Notes: generated by a model from the sequence alone, not told the origin. Shown: positions 51,060-59,502, counted from the first letter of the stretch. The stretch: DNA of 64,000 nt from Frondihabitans sp. Leaf304 (GCF_001423105.1 NZ_LMNV01000002.1:1532242-1596241); one strand, 5' to 3'. Numbers and translations are program-made.

Positions 51060-51244
51060 GAGGACCGCCGCCCGCGGAGCGTGTCGGAAAGAGACTTCAC
51101 GTCGAGCTTGCCCTCGACGACCCGTCCGACACCCCAGCCGATCACGATGGCGACAGCCACCAGGATCATCGCCCAGAAGCCGAACGCGACTGCTGCCAGT
51201 GCCAGGACGGCACCGATCAGCATTCCTTTGGTGGTCGGGGTCAC
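51056..51244 (-). CDS. Small membrane protein (DUF2273-like) of the Asp23 operon
   Basis: 62 residues with one long hydrophobic hairpin (residues ~5-42: KGMLIGAVLALAAVAFGFWA..) and a basic tail SDTLRGRRSS. Small membrane proteins of this type (DUF2273) occur between Asp23 genes. Overlaps both neighbours by 4 nt. Confidence 0.75.
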   Translation of the reverse strand: MTPTTKGMLIGAVLALAAVAFGFWAMILVAVAIVIGWGVGRVVEGKLDVKSLSDTLRGRRSS

Positions 51245-51687
51245 TTGACGCGGCTCTCGGTCTCGTCGTTGTTGTCGTCGTCGTCGGACGGGATGTAGAC
51301 GTCGGAGACGGTCACGTTGACCTCGGTGACCTCCATGCCGACGACCGTCGAGATGGCCTCGGTCACACTGGCGCGGACGCTGTCGGCGAGCTTCTGAAGC
51401 TCGACGGGGTACTCGGCGACGACGATGATGTCGGCGGCAACCTGCTTCTCGCCGACCTCGACCTTGATGCCCTGGCCGCGGTCCTGCTGGTTGATGGCGC
51501 TGCGGATGGCGCCGATGGCACGGGCTGCTCCGTTGCCGAGGTCGTGCACGCCGGGAACCTCGCGGGCAGCGATGCCGGCGACCTTCTCGACGACGCCCTC
51601 GGCGATGGTGTTCTTACCGGTGGCGGCGTGGGCTCCGGCCGAGTTCTTGGCGACGGTCGAGCTGGAAGTGGGGGTGACGTTCGTCAT
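51241..51687 (-). CDS. Asp23/Gls24 envelope stress response protein
   Basis: 148 residues from ATG 51687, preceded by GGAGAG. Complete Asp23 domain: NTIAEGVVEKVAGIAAREVPGVHDL, GIKVEVGEKQVAADIIVVAEYPVEL, VRASVTEAISTVVGMEVTEVNVTVSDVYIP and an acidic end DDDDNNDETESR. Asp23 coats the inner membrane and responds to cell-wall stress. First gene of the five-gene operon. Confidence 0.92.
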   Translation of the reverse strand: MTNVTPTSSSTVAKNSAGAHAATGKNTIAEGVVEKVAGIAAREVPGVHDLGNGAARAIGAIRSAINQQDRGQGIKVEVGEKQVAADIIVVAEYPVELQKLADSVRASVTEAISTVVGMEVTEVNVTVSDVYIPSDDDDNNDETESRVK

Positions 51688-51865
51688 TTTTCTCTCCATT
51701 AGCTGGTGGTGGTGCTCCCCGGGGTCCCGGTGAGCGAGGCCCGAAGTGATCAGGCACATCATTCAGACGCATGCACCCGGACTCGCGTCATGCTCGTCCA
51801 GGAGATCATCAGATTTTGTTCAGTTGGTGGCGCTTTCCGGCTAGCGATCGGGGCTCGATGTACCC

Positions 51866-52951
51866 CTAACGCCGGAGCGTTTCGTTCGGTTTTTCCCCGA
51901 AGCGTTGCTGGTACGCGGTGGCGAATCGACCGAGGTTTCCGAACCCCCACGCCCGTGCCAGGTCGTTGACGGTGGCAGTCTTCGGGGTGTGCTCAAGAAG
52001 GTCTCGCCGCACACGGTCGAGCCGGATCCTGCGCAGGTATTCGGTCGGTGACAGTTCGAGGTGCCGCTGGAAGGCGTTCTGCAACGACCGGGTATGGAGG
52101 CCCACATTCGCCGCGGCATCCGCGGGCGTAATGGGCAGATGGGCGTTGTTGTGCAGGAACTCCACGGCGGCCCGGACCCGCGTGAGGCGAGGCACGAGGA
52201 AGGCTTCGGGCACGTGCTGCGTGTGCCACGGGAAGACGTCGAGCAGAGTGCGAGCCAGCTGCAGATTCGTCTCCATCCGCACCAGGCGCGTGGCTGCGGC
52301 GTCGGTCAACACGGGGGTGGCCGCGGTGACGGCTCGTCGCCACGTGGCGACGGCATCGTCGGGCAGGGGCGTGCCGTATCGGAAGACGAGCGGCTGAACG
52401 TCTCCACCGTGGCGCTCCGAGGCGACGCCGTCGAGGAAGGGGCCGGATATCTGCACGACGTTCTGCCGACTGGGCTGGGCCTCGAAGACGAAGGAGACCG
52501 TCGTCGGCAGGAGCACGGGTTGCCCCTCCGTCAGCGCGAACGAGGTGTCGCCCACGGTGAGGGCGGCCGCGCCCTCGCGGAGCCAGGTGACGACGTAGTC
52601 GTCGAGCTTCGACACCTCGCTGATCATCGTGCCGGTGACGCTCGCCATGCGGAGGGTGATGTGGGCATCGCCCGACGAGGCGAATCGAAACTGGAACGGG
52701 CGCGACGAGGGCACACTGCGAACCCGAGCACCGCCGTAGAAGCGCTCCATCAGACGAGCGGCCTCCTCACGACTCCGACCGGACATCTCCCGCTGGACAA
52801 ACGGCGCGCCCGCCTCGGTGAAAACCGGATCGGGGTCGCCACCGACGGTCGCGGGGTTCGTCGTGCCTGGCAGACGTGCTGCGGGATCCTCGATGCGCTG
52901 CGAAACGACGTCGTCATCGGCATCGGGCGCCGAGGGCAGGATGGTGCTCAC
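51866..52951 (-). CDS. AraC-family regulator beside the envelope-stress locus
   Basis: 361 residues from GTG 52951, which follows AGGAGAGAA; a longer start at 53056 lacks a good signal. N-terminal AraC-binding-like half (LDDYVVTWLREGAAALTVGD, QPVLLPTTVSFVFEA) and a C-terminal HTH_18 (ADAAANVGLHTRSLQNAFQRHL, SPTEYLRRIRLDRVRRDLL, VNDLARAWGFGNLGRFATAY). Paralogue of the regulator at 23908-24882. It sits between the two opposing Asp23 units and is a natural candidate to control one of them. Confidence 0.88.
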   Translation of the reverse strand: MSTILPSAPDADDDVVSQRIEDPAARLPGTTNPATVGGDPDPVFTEAGAPFVQREMSGRSREEAARLMERFYGGARVRSVPSSRPFQFRFASSGDAHITLRMASVTGTMISEVSKLDDYVVTWLREGAAALTVGDTSFALTEGQPVLLPTTVSFVFEAQPSRQNVVQISGPFLDGVASERHGGDVQPLVFRYGTPLPDDAVATWRRAVTAATPVLTDAAATRLVRMETNLQLARTLLDVFPWHTQHVPEAFLVPRLTRVRAAVEFLHNNAHLPITPADAAANVGLHTRSLQNAFQRHLELSPTEYLRRIRLDRVRRDLLEHTPKTATVNDLARAWGFGNLGRFATAYQQRFGEKPNETLRR

Positions 52952-53254
52952 TTCTCTCCTTCTGTCGATCGCATCGCGATCGGACTCGGACGGAGACCAC
53001 GAGGGTTCCGCCACTATGGAGACGTGTGCCGACGCGTGGATGTCACGAATTTGCATGGAAGTATTTCGTAGAGAGACGTTTCGAGGATGGCTCGTTTTCG
53101 CGCCCCACTACGCGGGTAGAACGATCGGGTCACCCCTCGCTAGCTCCGGGCACCGTCGCGAATGGGCCACTGACTGGCGGGCCGAGTGAACGAAGTGGTA
53201 TTCAGGAGAAGCAGACCGTAGCCACACGCACAAGACCGAGCAGGGGAGGGCGTC

Positions 53255-53812
53255 ATCGACGATCACGCCCAGCTCTCCACCGCCACCGATGCCACGCTCG
53301 CAGCACGAGCGACCGACGGCGACGTCCAGTCGTTCGAGGTGCTTGCCCGGCGTCATGGGCCGCTGATGCGCGTGTACTCCGCAAAGCTCCTTGGCTCCGA
53401 CATCGAATCCGACGATGTGGTCCAGGAGGCGTTCCTCACCGGTTGGAGACAGATCTCCGAGCTCGACAGCCCGGCGCACATCCGCAACTGGCTGATGCGC
53501 ATCGTCACGCGCAAAGCCATCGACCGCATTCGAGTCAGGCGCGAGCACGACGACATCGACGATTGGGATCCCCCCGCGCCCGCGACGACCAATCCCGAGC
53601 GGATCGTCGAGACTCGCCTGCAACTCGACGCGGTGTCGGAGGCACTCGACCGGTTGCCAGCCGACCAGCGACGGTGTTGGCTGTTACGTGAGACCGCCGG
53701 CTACAGCTACCAGGAGATCGCTGACGCTCTCGAACTCCCGATTCCTACCGTCCGCGGCCTCCTGGCCCGGGCACGCCGATACGTGCTCCACGAAATGGAG
53801 GCATGGCGATGA
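53255..53812 (+). CDS. ECF sigma factor of the second Asp23 unit (non-canonical start)
   Basis: 185 residues if read from 53255. Region 2 (TDGDVQSFEVLARRHGPLMRVYSAKLLG, DVVQEAFLTGWRQISELDS, HIRNWLMRIVTRKAIDRIR) and region 4 (ALDRLPADQRRCWLLRETAGYSYQEIADALELPIPTVRGLLARARR) are complete. The frame opens after TAG 53219 and has no ATG/GTG/TTG before GTG 53339, which lies inside region 2. A strong AGGGGAGG (53242-53249) is spaced correctly for ATC 53255, giving IDDHAQLSTATDATLAARATDG. So initiation at ATC, or a sequence error, is likely. The end overlaps the next gene by 4 nt. Confidence 0.8.
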   Translation: MDDHAQLSTATDATLAARATDGDVQSFEVLARRHGPLMRVYSAKLLGSDIESDDVVQEAFLTGWRQISELDSPAHIRNWLMRIVTRKAIDRIRVRREHDDIDDWDPPAPATTNPERIVETRLQLDAVSEALDRLPADQRRCWLLRETAGYSYQEIADALELPIPTVRGLLARARRYVLHEMEAWR

Positions 53813-54459
53813 CACCCGACGACCGTGCCGCTCCCGACGACGGTGCCGTTCCTGCCACCCCAGCCAACCCCGACGACCTGCCCGTCTCCGCCGCCGACGA
53901 CCTCGACGGCTACACGATGGAAGAGCTCGGCGACTATCTCGACCGAGGCCGGACCCCGTACGACCCCGGAATCGAGAACTCCGCCTCGTGCCGCCTCGCG
54001 CTCAGCGGAATGACACGCATGCGCGAGCTTTCGCAGACCGTGCTCGTCCGCGAATCCCGTGCCATGCCGGGTCGTGACGACAACTGGATCTCCGGGCTCC
54101 TCGACACGATCAAAGCCGAGATCACGTCGGGTCGGGACATCCCCGTGAGCCACTCGGATCCTGCGCTTCGACTCGCTCTGACCGAGGCGGCCGTGCGCGG
54201 AATGATCCGGCGAGCCGGCGACACGATGGGCGGCCTCATCATGGGCCGGTGCACTCTCGACGGCGACGTGACCACCCCTGGCGAGCCGATTCGCGTCGAT
54301 GTCACCGCGAGCCTCGAGTTCGGCCTCTCGCTCGCCGACACCGCCGCCAAGCTCCGCGAGCGCATCGGCTACGCCCTCGCCCGCCATACCGAACTCGTGG
54401 TGAGCACAATCGACGTGACGATCGACGACATCTACACGACCGGAGGGCAACGATCATGA
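53809..54459 (+). CDS. Asp23-related protein coupled to the ECF sigma factor
   Basis: 216 residues from ATG 53809 (GGAGG at 7-11 nt; the ATG at 53803 is too close). Acidic N-terminus with DLDGYTMEELGDYLDRGRTPYD. The C-terminal half has the Asp23 pattern (GRCTLDGDVTTPGEPIRVDV, TASLEFGLSLADTAAKLRERIGYALARHTELVVSTIDVTIDDIY). The middle resembles the anti-sigma-like N-terminal region of such proteins (NSASCRLALSGMTRMRELSQ). I infer it may both sense the envelope and hold the sigma factor, but only the Asp23 part is visible as a family. Confidence 0.75.
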   Translation: MTPDDRAAPDDGAVPATPANPDDLPVSAADDLDGYTMEELGDYLDRGRTPYDPGIENSASCRLALSGMTRMRELSQTVLVRESRAMPGRDDNWISGLLDTIKAEITSGRDIPVSHSDPALRLALTEAAVRGMIRRAGDTMGGLIMGRCTLDGDVTTPGEPIRVDVTASLEFGLSLADTAAKLRERIGYALARHTELVVSTIDVTIDDIYTTGGQRS

Positions 54460-54869
54460 GCGACGACCTCGAGCGCTCCCGCGGAGACGATGCCGCGCTC
54501 TCCGGGCACGACGACGCTGCGCTCTCCGTTCACGACGACGCCGCACTCTCGCGCGAGCTCACCGCCGCGATTCGCGCCACCGAGGGAGTCACGGGCGTCT
54601 ATCCCGCGCAACCGACAGTCGAGGCGGCCGTCGATGCCGTCGCCGTGCGGCTCGCGCTCCGGCAACCCGACGTCCTCGTCGACATCGATCGCGCTGACGG
54701 CTTCACGACCGTGAGCGCCCACATCGCCACCAGCGCGGCCGTGCCCGCCACCGAGACCCTGCGAGCGGTCGGTGAGCTCATCCGAAGCACACTGGGCGAG
54801 GCGGGTCCCCTCGCCATCAACGTCAAGGTGCGACTGATCGACGACACCGGTCGGCCCGCCTCGAAGTAG
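54456..54869 (+). CDS. Asp23-like protein, last gene of the ECF unit
   Basis: 137 residues from ATG 54456, overlapping the previous stop (ATGA). The first 30 residues contain a three-fold repeat of DDAALS (encoded by near-identical DNA). The rest follows a short Asp23 layout: ELTAAIRATEGVTGVYPAQPTV, VLVDIDRADGFTTVSAHIATS, VGELIRSTLGEAGPLAINVKVRLID. No membrane segment. Confidence 0.72.
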   Translation: MSDDLERSRGDDAALSGHDDAALSVHDDAALSRELTAAIRATEGVTGVYPAQPTVEAAVDAVAVRLALRQPDVLVDIDRADGFTTVSAHIATSAAVPATETLRAVGELIRSTLGEAGPLAINVKVRLIDDTGRPASK

Positions 54870-54891
54870 ACGCTGAGCTGATCGGTTCGAC

Positions 54892-55122
54892 CTACCGCTG
54901 GTCGGCAGCGATCAGGGTCGAGATGTCGTCTTGCACCCGGGCAAAGAGTTCGCGTGCCTTGTCGGCCGTGATCACTCCGCGGTCGAGCGCGTCGACGACA
55001 CCGAAGATGCGAAGCCGCAGCTCGGCGCGGTTCATGAACGAGACTCCGGCCGACGAATCGAGCTGCGCGAGGAGGCTCAGCCGCGTAGAGATGATGGATG
55101 CCTCGAGGACTGCACGCGTCAT
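54892..55122 (-). CDS. Small helical hypothetical protein
   Basis: 76 residues from ATG 55122, with GGAGAG upstream. Content: TRAVLEASIISTRLSLLAQLD, MNRAELRLRIFGVVDALDRG and ITADKARELFARVQDDISTLIAAD. All helical, no recognised family. Convergent with the ECF/Asp23 unit. Confidence 0.55.
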   Translation of the reverse strand: MTRAVLEASIISTRLSLLAQLDSSAGVSFMNRAELRLRIFGVVDALDRGVITADKARELFARVQDDISTLIAADQR

Positions 55123-55349
55123 GAGAATCTCTCCGCGGGCTCCGTGCCCACTGGGTTCGGTTGTCGCGAGGGCGGTTGACTCCTCGCAGGATGCCATCGA
55201 CGTGCAGACAGCAAACGCACTACTGCGGAAGGCCTCCCCGGGGAGCGGTCAGCAGCGTCGTCGATGTCCGAGCCGAACACGGCTGAGATTACGCTCGTGC
55301 GCTCGTCTGCGCCAGAGCGTAGAGGATTCGCACAGGCGCAGCGCGAGTA

Positions 55350-55922
55350 TTACGAGTGGGCCATCGACCGGAGGTCAGCAGCGATCAGCGTCTCAGCCGC
55401 TCGGCGAGCCTGCCCCGCTGCCGTGCTTTCGCCGCTGATCGCCGCGGTCGTCTGAGCCCCTTCGGCGAGGATCGCCAGCTGGGCCGCGAGCTCGGGCCCG
55501 CCCCCGGCGTCGGACACGAGCCGCGCGACGTACTCCTGAAACAACCTCTTGTGCACGCGCGCCGCGTTCGCGACGCCCGGCGACACGGCTCCGAGCTCGC
55601 CGAACGCGTTGATGAACCCGCAGCCGCGAAACGAGTCGGTGTCGAACCAGTCGAGTAGGTAGTCGAACACGGCCAGCACGCGGCCCTCGGGCACTTTCTC
55701 TCCGTCGACCGCAGCCTCGAGCCCCGCGGTCCATCTCTCGTGTCGGCGCACCAGCACCGCGAGGACGATCGACTCCTTCGACGGAAAAAGGCTGTAGAGA
55801 CGCTTCAACGACACCTCGGCCGCCTGCCGCAGATCGTCCATTCCGACCGCCTGAATGCTGCGTGCGTAATAGAGCTCGTCGGCCGTGGCGACGATCCGAT
55901 CGCGAATTTCGTCTTCCGTCAT
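55350..55922 (-). CDS. TetR-family regulator
   Basis: 190 residues. HTH at the N-terminus: EIRDRIVATADELYYARSIQAVGMDDLRQAAEVSLKRLYSLFPSKESIVLAVL; the ligand domain has DTDSFRGCGFINAFGEL and PELAAQLAILAEGAQTTAAI, as in TetR_C proteins that sense xenobiotics. Two palindromic operators lie directly upstream, shared with the divergent small gene at 56013. Confidence 0.92.
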   Translation of the reverse strand: MTEDEIRDRIVATADELYYARSIQAVGMDDLRQAAEVSLKRLYSLFPSKESIVLAVLVRRHERWTAGLEAAVDGEKVPEGRVLAVFDYLLDWFDTDSFRGCGFINAFGELGAVSPGVANAARVHKRLFQEYVARLVSDAGGGPELAAQLAILAEGAQTTAAISGESTAAGQARRAAETLIAADLRSMAHS

Positions 55923-55941
55923 GAGACCAGTCTACTTGCGT

Positions 55942-55992
55942 GAGAACGATCGTTCCCTTATCGTTTTATCTACCGAGAGAACGATCGTTCTC
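55942..55992. promoter_or_regulatory. Two TetR operators
   Basis: GAACGATCGTTC occurs at 55944-55955 and again at 55979-55990; the second is extended to the perfect 16-bp palindrome GAGAACGATCGTTCTC (55977-55992). Centres are 35 bp apart, flanking an AT-richer stretch (CTTATCGTTTTATC) that likely holds the divergent promoters of the TetR gene and the gene at 56013. Confidence 0.85.
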
Positions 55993-56012
55993 CAGAGCGA
56001 AGGATCCGCCCC

Positions 56013-56279
56013 ATGTCTTCCATCACCACCTCCCCCGAGGCCCTCACCACACCGATCACCGGCCACTACGTGACCACCCCCGCACCGCGCGACGGCGTCG
56101 TGGGCTCGTACATCAGCGGCCACGCGTCGCGCTCCTCCGCCGGGACCTACACCGGACGCACTACGCACCTGGACGTCGTCGGCTCGTACGTCGCCGTTGA
56201 GAAGGCTCAGCCGCGCTCCGCCTCGGTCTCCGTTCGGTACACCTCGACCGGCTCGATCCGCCTGCCTCGCGCCGCGTAA
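56013..56279 (+). CDS. Small Ser/Thr/Gly-rich protein under TetR control
   Basis: 88 residues from ATG 56013, AAGGA at ~9 nt. Composition rich in Ser, Thr, Gly, Val; contains two GSY motifs spaced 30 residues apart (VVGSYISGHASRSSAGTYTG and VVGSYVAVEKAQ), suggesting a short internal duplication. No signal peptide, membrane helix or known domain. The divergent TetR gene and operators imply inducible expression. Confidence 0.65.
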   Translation: MSSITTSPEALTTPITGHYVTTPAPRDGVVGSYISGHASRSSAGTYTGRTTHLDVVGSYVAVEKAQPRSASVSVRYTSTGSIRLPRAA

Positions 56280-56338
56280 CCGTTCTCGTCTCCTAACCGC
56301 GCCGCAGTGTCGGTGGTCTTCGATACCGTTTTGACACC

Positions 56339-57436
56339 ATGAGCGAACCGACACCCTTCCGGCCGACCGGCACGAAGACCGAGGCCCCCGCGATGCGCTG
56401 GCAGGGTCAACGGGTCGATGCGGTCGACGGCGGCGCGCTCCCCGGCCTCGCTCAGATCACCGGCCTCGTACGAAGCGTGCAGACCCCCGAGTTCCAGGGC
56501 ATCACGTTCCACGAGGTGCTCGCCAAATCCGCTCTCAACCACGTGGCGGCGACAGCCCGCGTGATGCCGGGCGAATACACGATCAACCCCTACCGCGGCT
56601 GCTCGCACGCCTGTGTCTACTGCTACGCCCGACCCACCCACGAGCACCTCGGCATGGGTCTCGGAGACGACTTCGAGACGCAGATCGTCGTCAAGACCAA
56701 CATCGCCGAGGTCTTGCGACGGGAGCTGTCGCGCAAACGCGTTCTGCCCGACCGGGTCGCCCTCGGCACCAACACCGACCCGTACCAGCGGGCCGAAGGG
56801 CGCTACGCGCTCATGCCCGGCATCATCGATGCCCTGACCGACGCACGAATGCCGTTCTCGATCCTCACCAAGGGCACGCTGATTCGACGCGACATCGGCC
56901 GTCTGCGTCGAGCCGCCGATCACGTCGACGTGCAGCTCGGGCTGTCGATCGCCGTGCTCGACGACGACCTCCAGCGTTCTATCGAACCCGGCACCCCGTC
57001 AGCGACGGCCCGACTCGAGACTCTCAGGGCGATCCGCGACGCCGGCCTCGACTGCACCGTCTTCGCGGCGCCGCTCTTGCCCGGGCTCACCGACAGCGCC
57101 GAGCAGATCGACTCACTCGTGGGCGCCCTGGCCGATGCCGGTGCCACCAACGTGCTGCCGACGCTCCTCTACCTCCAGCCCGGCGTGAAAGAGCTGTACT
57201 TCGCCTGGTTGCAGCGCGAGCGGCCCGACCTCGTCGCCGGCTACCGTCGCCTCTACGCCGGCGGCACCCAGGCGAGTGGCGACTACCAGAAGCTCGTCTA
57301 CCGGCGCCTTCGCGATGCTCTCGTGCGGCACGGGCTGCCGATCCCCAATCGCGACACCCACGAGCTCTTCCAGCTTCGCGGCAAGCGCCCGTCACCCGCG
57401 CCCTCCGACGTGCCCGCACCGCCGACCCTGTTTTGA
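56339..57436 (+). CDS. Rv2578c-family radical SAM protein
   Basis: 365 residues. The radical SAM cluster motif is in YRGCSHACVYCYARPTHEHLG (CxxxCxxC). Other blocks: FHEVLAKSALNHV, RVALGTNTDPYQRAEGRY, PFSILTKGTLIRRDI and HVDVQLGLSIAVLDDDLQR. Proteins of this group are described as Rv2578c-like, related to spore photoproduct lyase-type enzymes; the reaction is not established. The ATG at 56339 follows a 59-bp gap after the TetR-controlled gene. A 59-bp GGTGCTGGTGC-type simple repeat follows its stop. Confidence 0.9.
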   Translation: MSEPTPFRPTGTKTEAPAMRWQGQRVDAVDGGALPGLAQITGLVRSVQTPEFQGITFHEVLAKSALNHVAATARVMPGEYTINPYRGCSHACVYCYARPTHEHLGMGLGDDFETQIVVKTNIAEVLRRELSRKRVLPDRVALGTNTDPYQRAEGRYALMPGIIDALTDARMPFSILTKGTLIRRDIGRLRRAADHVDVQLGLSIAVLDDDLQRSIEPGTPSATARLETLRAIRDAGLDCTVFAAPLLPGLTDSAEQIDSLVGALADAGATNVLPTLLYLQPGVKELYFAWLQRERPDLVAGYRRLYAGGTQASGDYQKLVYRRLRDALVRHGLPIPNRDTHELFQLRGKRPSPAPSDVPAPPTLF

Positions 57437-57554
57437 CGCCGGTCGCCGGGCTGTGCGGCGGGTGGCTCGGGCTTGCGGTGCTCGCTCGCGGGGCTGGTGC
57501 TGGTGCTGGAGCCGGTGCAGGTGGCCGGTGCTGGTGCTGGTGCAGGTGGCCTCG

Positions 57555-57951
57555 CGAGATGGCCGAACCTCCTGCCACGCGCGCCCCATCCACGTAGATC
57601 AGGCCACCTCGCGCGCGCCGCGCCGCGCCGCTCGCCGAGATCGCACTTCCGGTCGCCCCCACCCGACCCCAACTGCGATCTCGACCCACGAGATGGCCCA
57701 ACTTCCCGCCACGCGCCCCCAAACGACGTAGATCAGGCCACCTCGCGCACGCGGCGCCGCGCCGCACGCCGAGATCGCACTTCCGGTCGCCCCCACCCGA
57801 CCCCAATTGCGATCTCGACCCACGAGATGGCCCAACCTCCCGCCTCGCGCGCCCTACCGACGTAGACCAGGCCACCTCACGCGCGCGACGCGGCGTCGCA
57901 CGCCGAGATCGCACTTCGGGTCGCCCCCACCCGACCACAACTGCGATCTCG
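57555..57951. repeat. Three tandem 134-bp composite palindrome units (family B array)
   Basis: Each unit contains a 57-bp hairpin (CGAGATGGCC..GGCCACCTCG: 57555-57611, 57689-57745, 57823-57879) and a 48-bp hairpin (CGAGATCGCA..GGTCG..CGACC..TGCGATCTCG: 57636-57683, 57770-57817, 57904-57951), separated by GC-rich linkers and ACCCA. Unit starts are exactly 134 bp apart and identity between units is high. The array fills the gap between the convergent radical SAM and NDH-2 genes; no ORF in it is credible. It is preceded by a GGTGCT-type simple repeat (about 57492-57550). Confidence 0.92.
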
Positions 57952-58104
57952 GCACCGGCCCCCTACCCGCGCGCTGAAGGCGCCGCGGCCGCGGTGCGGG
58001 CCGAAGGCCTCGCGCCGCGCCCGCCGAAGGCGCCAGCAAGCACCAGTAGGGTCGCCGCCCCCGAACGCCTCTCGCGCAGCGAGAAGCGTTCGAGGGCGAC
58101 GAAC

Positions 58105-59400
58105 CTACCCGCGAGCGTCGGTCGTAGCCGGAATCTCTTCTGCCCGGTCGCCGTTCTTGCGCACGGGGCGCACGTCACCGACGATCGGCACGGCCTTCCG
58201 GTAGGCGAACCAGGCGTAGCGCGAGATGAAGTGCGCCATAGTGGTGACCCGGTTGCTGTTGCCGAGCAGGCTGTAGATGTGGATGACGATCCAGGTGTAC
58301 CAGGCGAGCACGCCGGTGAGAGTGATCCCGCCGCGGAGTTGAGCGACGGCGGCGTGGCGGCCGATCGTCGCCATGGTGCCGCGGTCGTGGTACTTGAAGG
58401 CCCGGGTCGGCTTGCCGGTGAGCACGCGCGCAATCTGCTCGGCGACGTGCGCGCCTCCCTGCAGGGCCGGCTGCGCCAGCTGGTCGAGCGGCTTGGGCGT
58501 GAGCGCGATGTCGCCGACGGCGAAGATGCGGTCGTGGCCTTTGACGCGCAGGTCGGAACCGACGAGGATCCGGCCACCCGCACCCTGCTCGAGCCCCCAG
58601 CCGTCGACTTCTCCGTGTGCAGTCACTCCGGTGGCCCAGATCACGAGCTCTGCCGGGATCTCTTCGCCGGACGCGGTGACGACGCCGGTCTTGCGCACTT
58701 CGGCGACGCCGGTGTTGAGGCGGAGCTCGACGCCGCGTTTGCGGAGGGCGCCCTCCGAGTAGCGGCGCAGTCGCGGTGCGAACGGCTTGAGGAGTTCGCC
58801 GCTCCGGTGCACCAGGGTGATCGTGATGCTCTTGCGGTCGATCTCGGGATAGGCCGTCACGAGCGCCTGGTCGCGGAGCTCGGCGAGGGCACCGGCCATC
58901 TCGACGCCGGTCGCTCCGCCGCCGACGATGACGACGCGGACCTCGGAGGTATCTTCGCGGACAGCGGCCTTTTCGAGTTGCGTGAAGAGCTCGTCGCGGA
59001 TCCTGAGCGCCTGTGATCGCGAGTACATCGATTTCGCGTACTCCTTGGCGCCGGGGGTGCCGAAGTAGTTGGTGTTGACGCCGTTCGCCAGAACGAGTGC
59101 GTCGTACGAGATCTTCTCGCCGTCGGCAAGTTCGATGACCTGCGCCTCGGCATCGATGGTTTTGAGCAGCCCGTGCTGGAAGTTCGCGTTCGGCTGGGTG
59201 CTGCGAAGGCTGCGGAGGAAGTAGGTGACGTCTCCGGCGTTGAGCCCGCCGGTCGCCACCTGGTACATGAGCGGCTGGAACATGTTGTAGATGTGGCGGT
59301 CGATCAGGGTCACCCGCACCGGCGCATCTTTGAGGGCCTTCAGCGTCGCGATGCCCGCGAAGCCACCTCCGATGATGACGATGTGCGGCAGCTCGGCCAT
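58105..59400 (-). CDS. Type II NADH dehydrogenase (NDH-2)
   Basis: 431 residues from ATG 59400. FAD-binding HIVIIGGGFAGIATLKALKD, the second nucleotide site VVIVGGGATGVEMAGALAELR and the third FAD contact DRIFAVGDIAL are intact; GLNAGDVTYFLRSLR and the C-terminal amphipathic part WFAYRKAVPIVGDVRPVR fit membrane-associated NDH-2. It transfers electrons from NADH to menaquinone without pumping protons. A longer reading frame extends upstream to 59877 but lacks homology. Confidence 0.93.
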   Translation of the reverse strand: MAELPHIVIIGGGFAGIATLKALKDAPVRVTLIDRHIYNMFQPLMYQVATGGLNAGDVTYFLRSLRSTQPNANFQHGLLKTIDAEAQVIELADGEKISYDALVLANGVNTNYFGTPGAKEYAKSMYSRSQALRIRDELFTQLEKAAVREDTSEVRVVIVGGGATGVEMAGALAELRDQALVTAYPEIDRKSITITLVHRSGELLKPFAPRLRRYSEGALRKRGVELRLNTGVAEVRKTGVVTASGEEIPAELVIWATGVTAHGEVDGWGLEQGAGGRILVGSDLRVKGHDRIFAVGDIALTPKPLDQLAQPALQGGAHVAEQIARVLTGKPTRAFKYHDRGTMATIGRHAAVAQLRGGITLTGVLAWYTWIVIHIYSLLGNSNRVTTMAHFISRYAWFAYRKAVPIVGDVRPVRKNGDRAEEIPATTDARG

Positions 59401-59502
59401 TTTTCCTCTTTCTTGACGAACGAGGAGGCCGGCGAGGGCGCTGGTTCGTCGTCTTCGCTCGAAATCAACTGCAAGGGTATCCCCTGATTCGCTCGCCTTC
59501 CG

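Noticed and set aside
53339-53812. GTG 53339 as the start of the ECF sigma factor
   Set aside because: It would remove the start of sigma region 2 and has no ribosome binding site, whereas a strong one lies at 53242-53249.
57555-57951. CRISPR array
   Set aside because: The units are contiguous 134-bp copies with internal palindromes; there are no unique spacers of constant length between short identical repeats and no cas genes.
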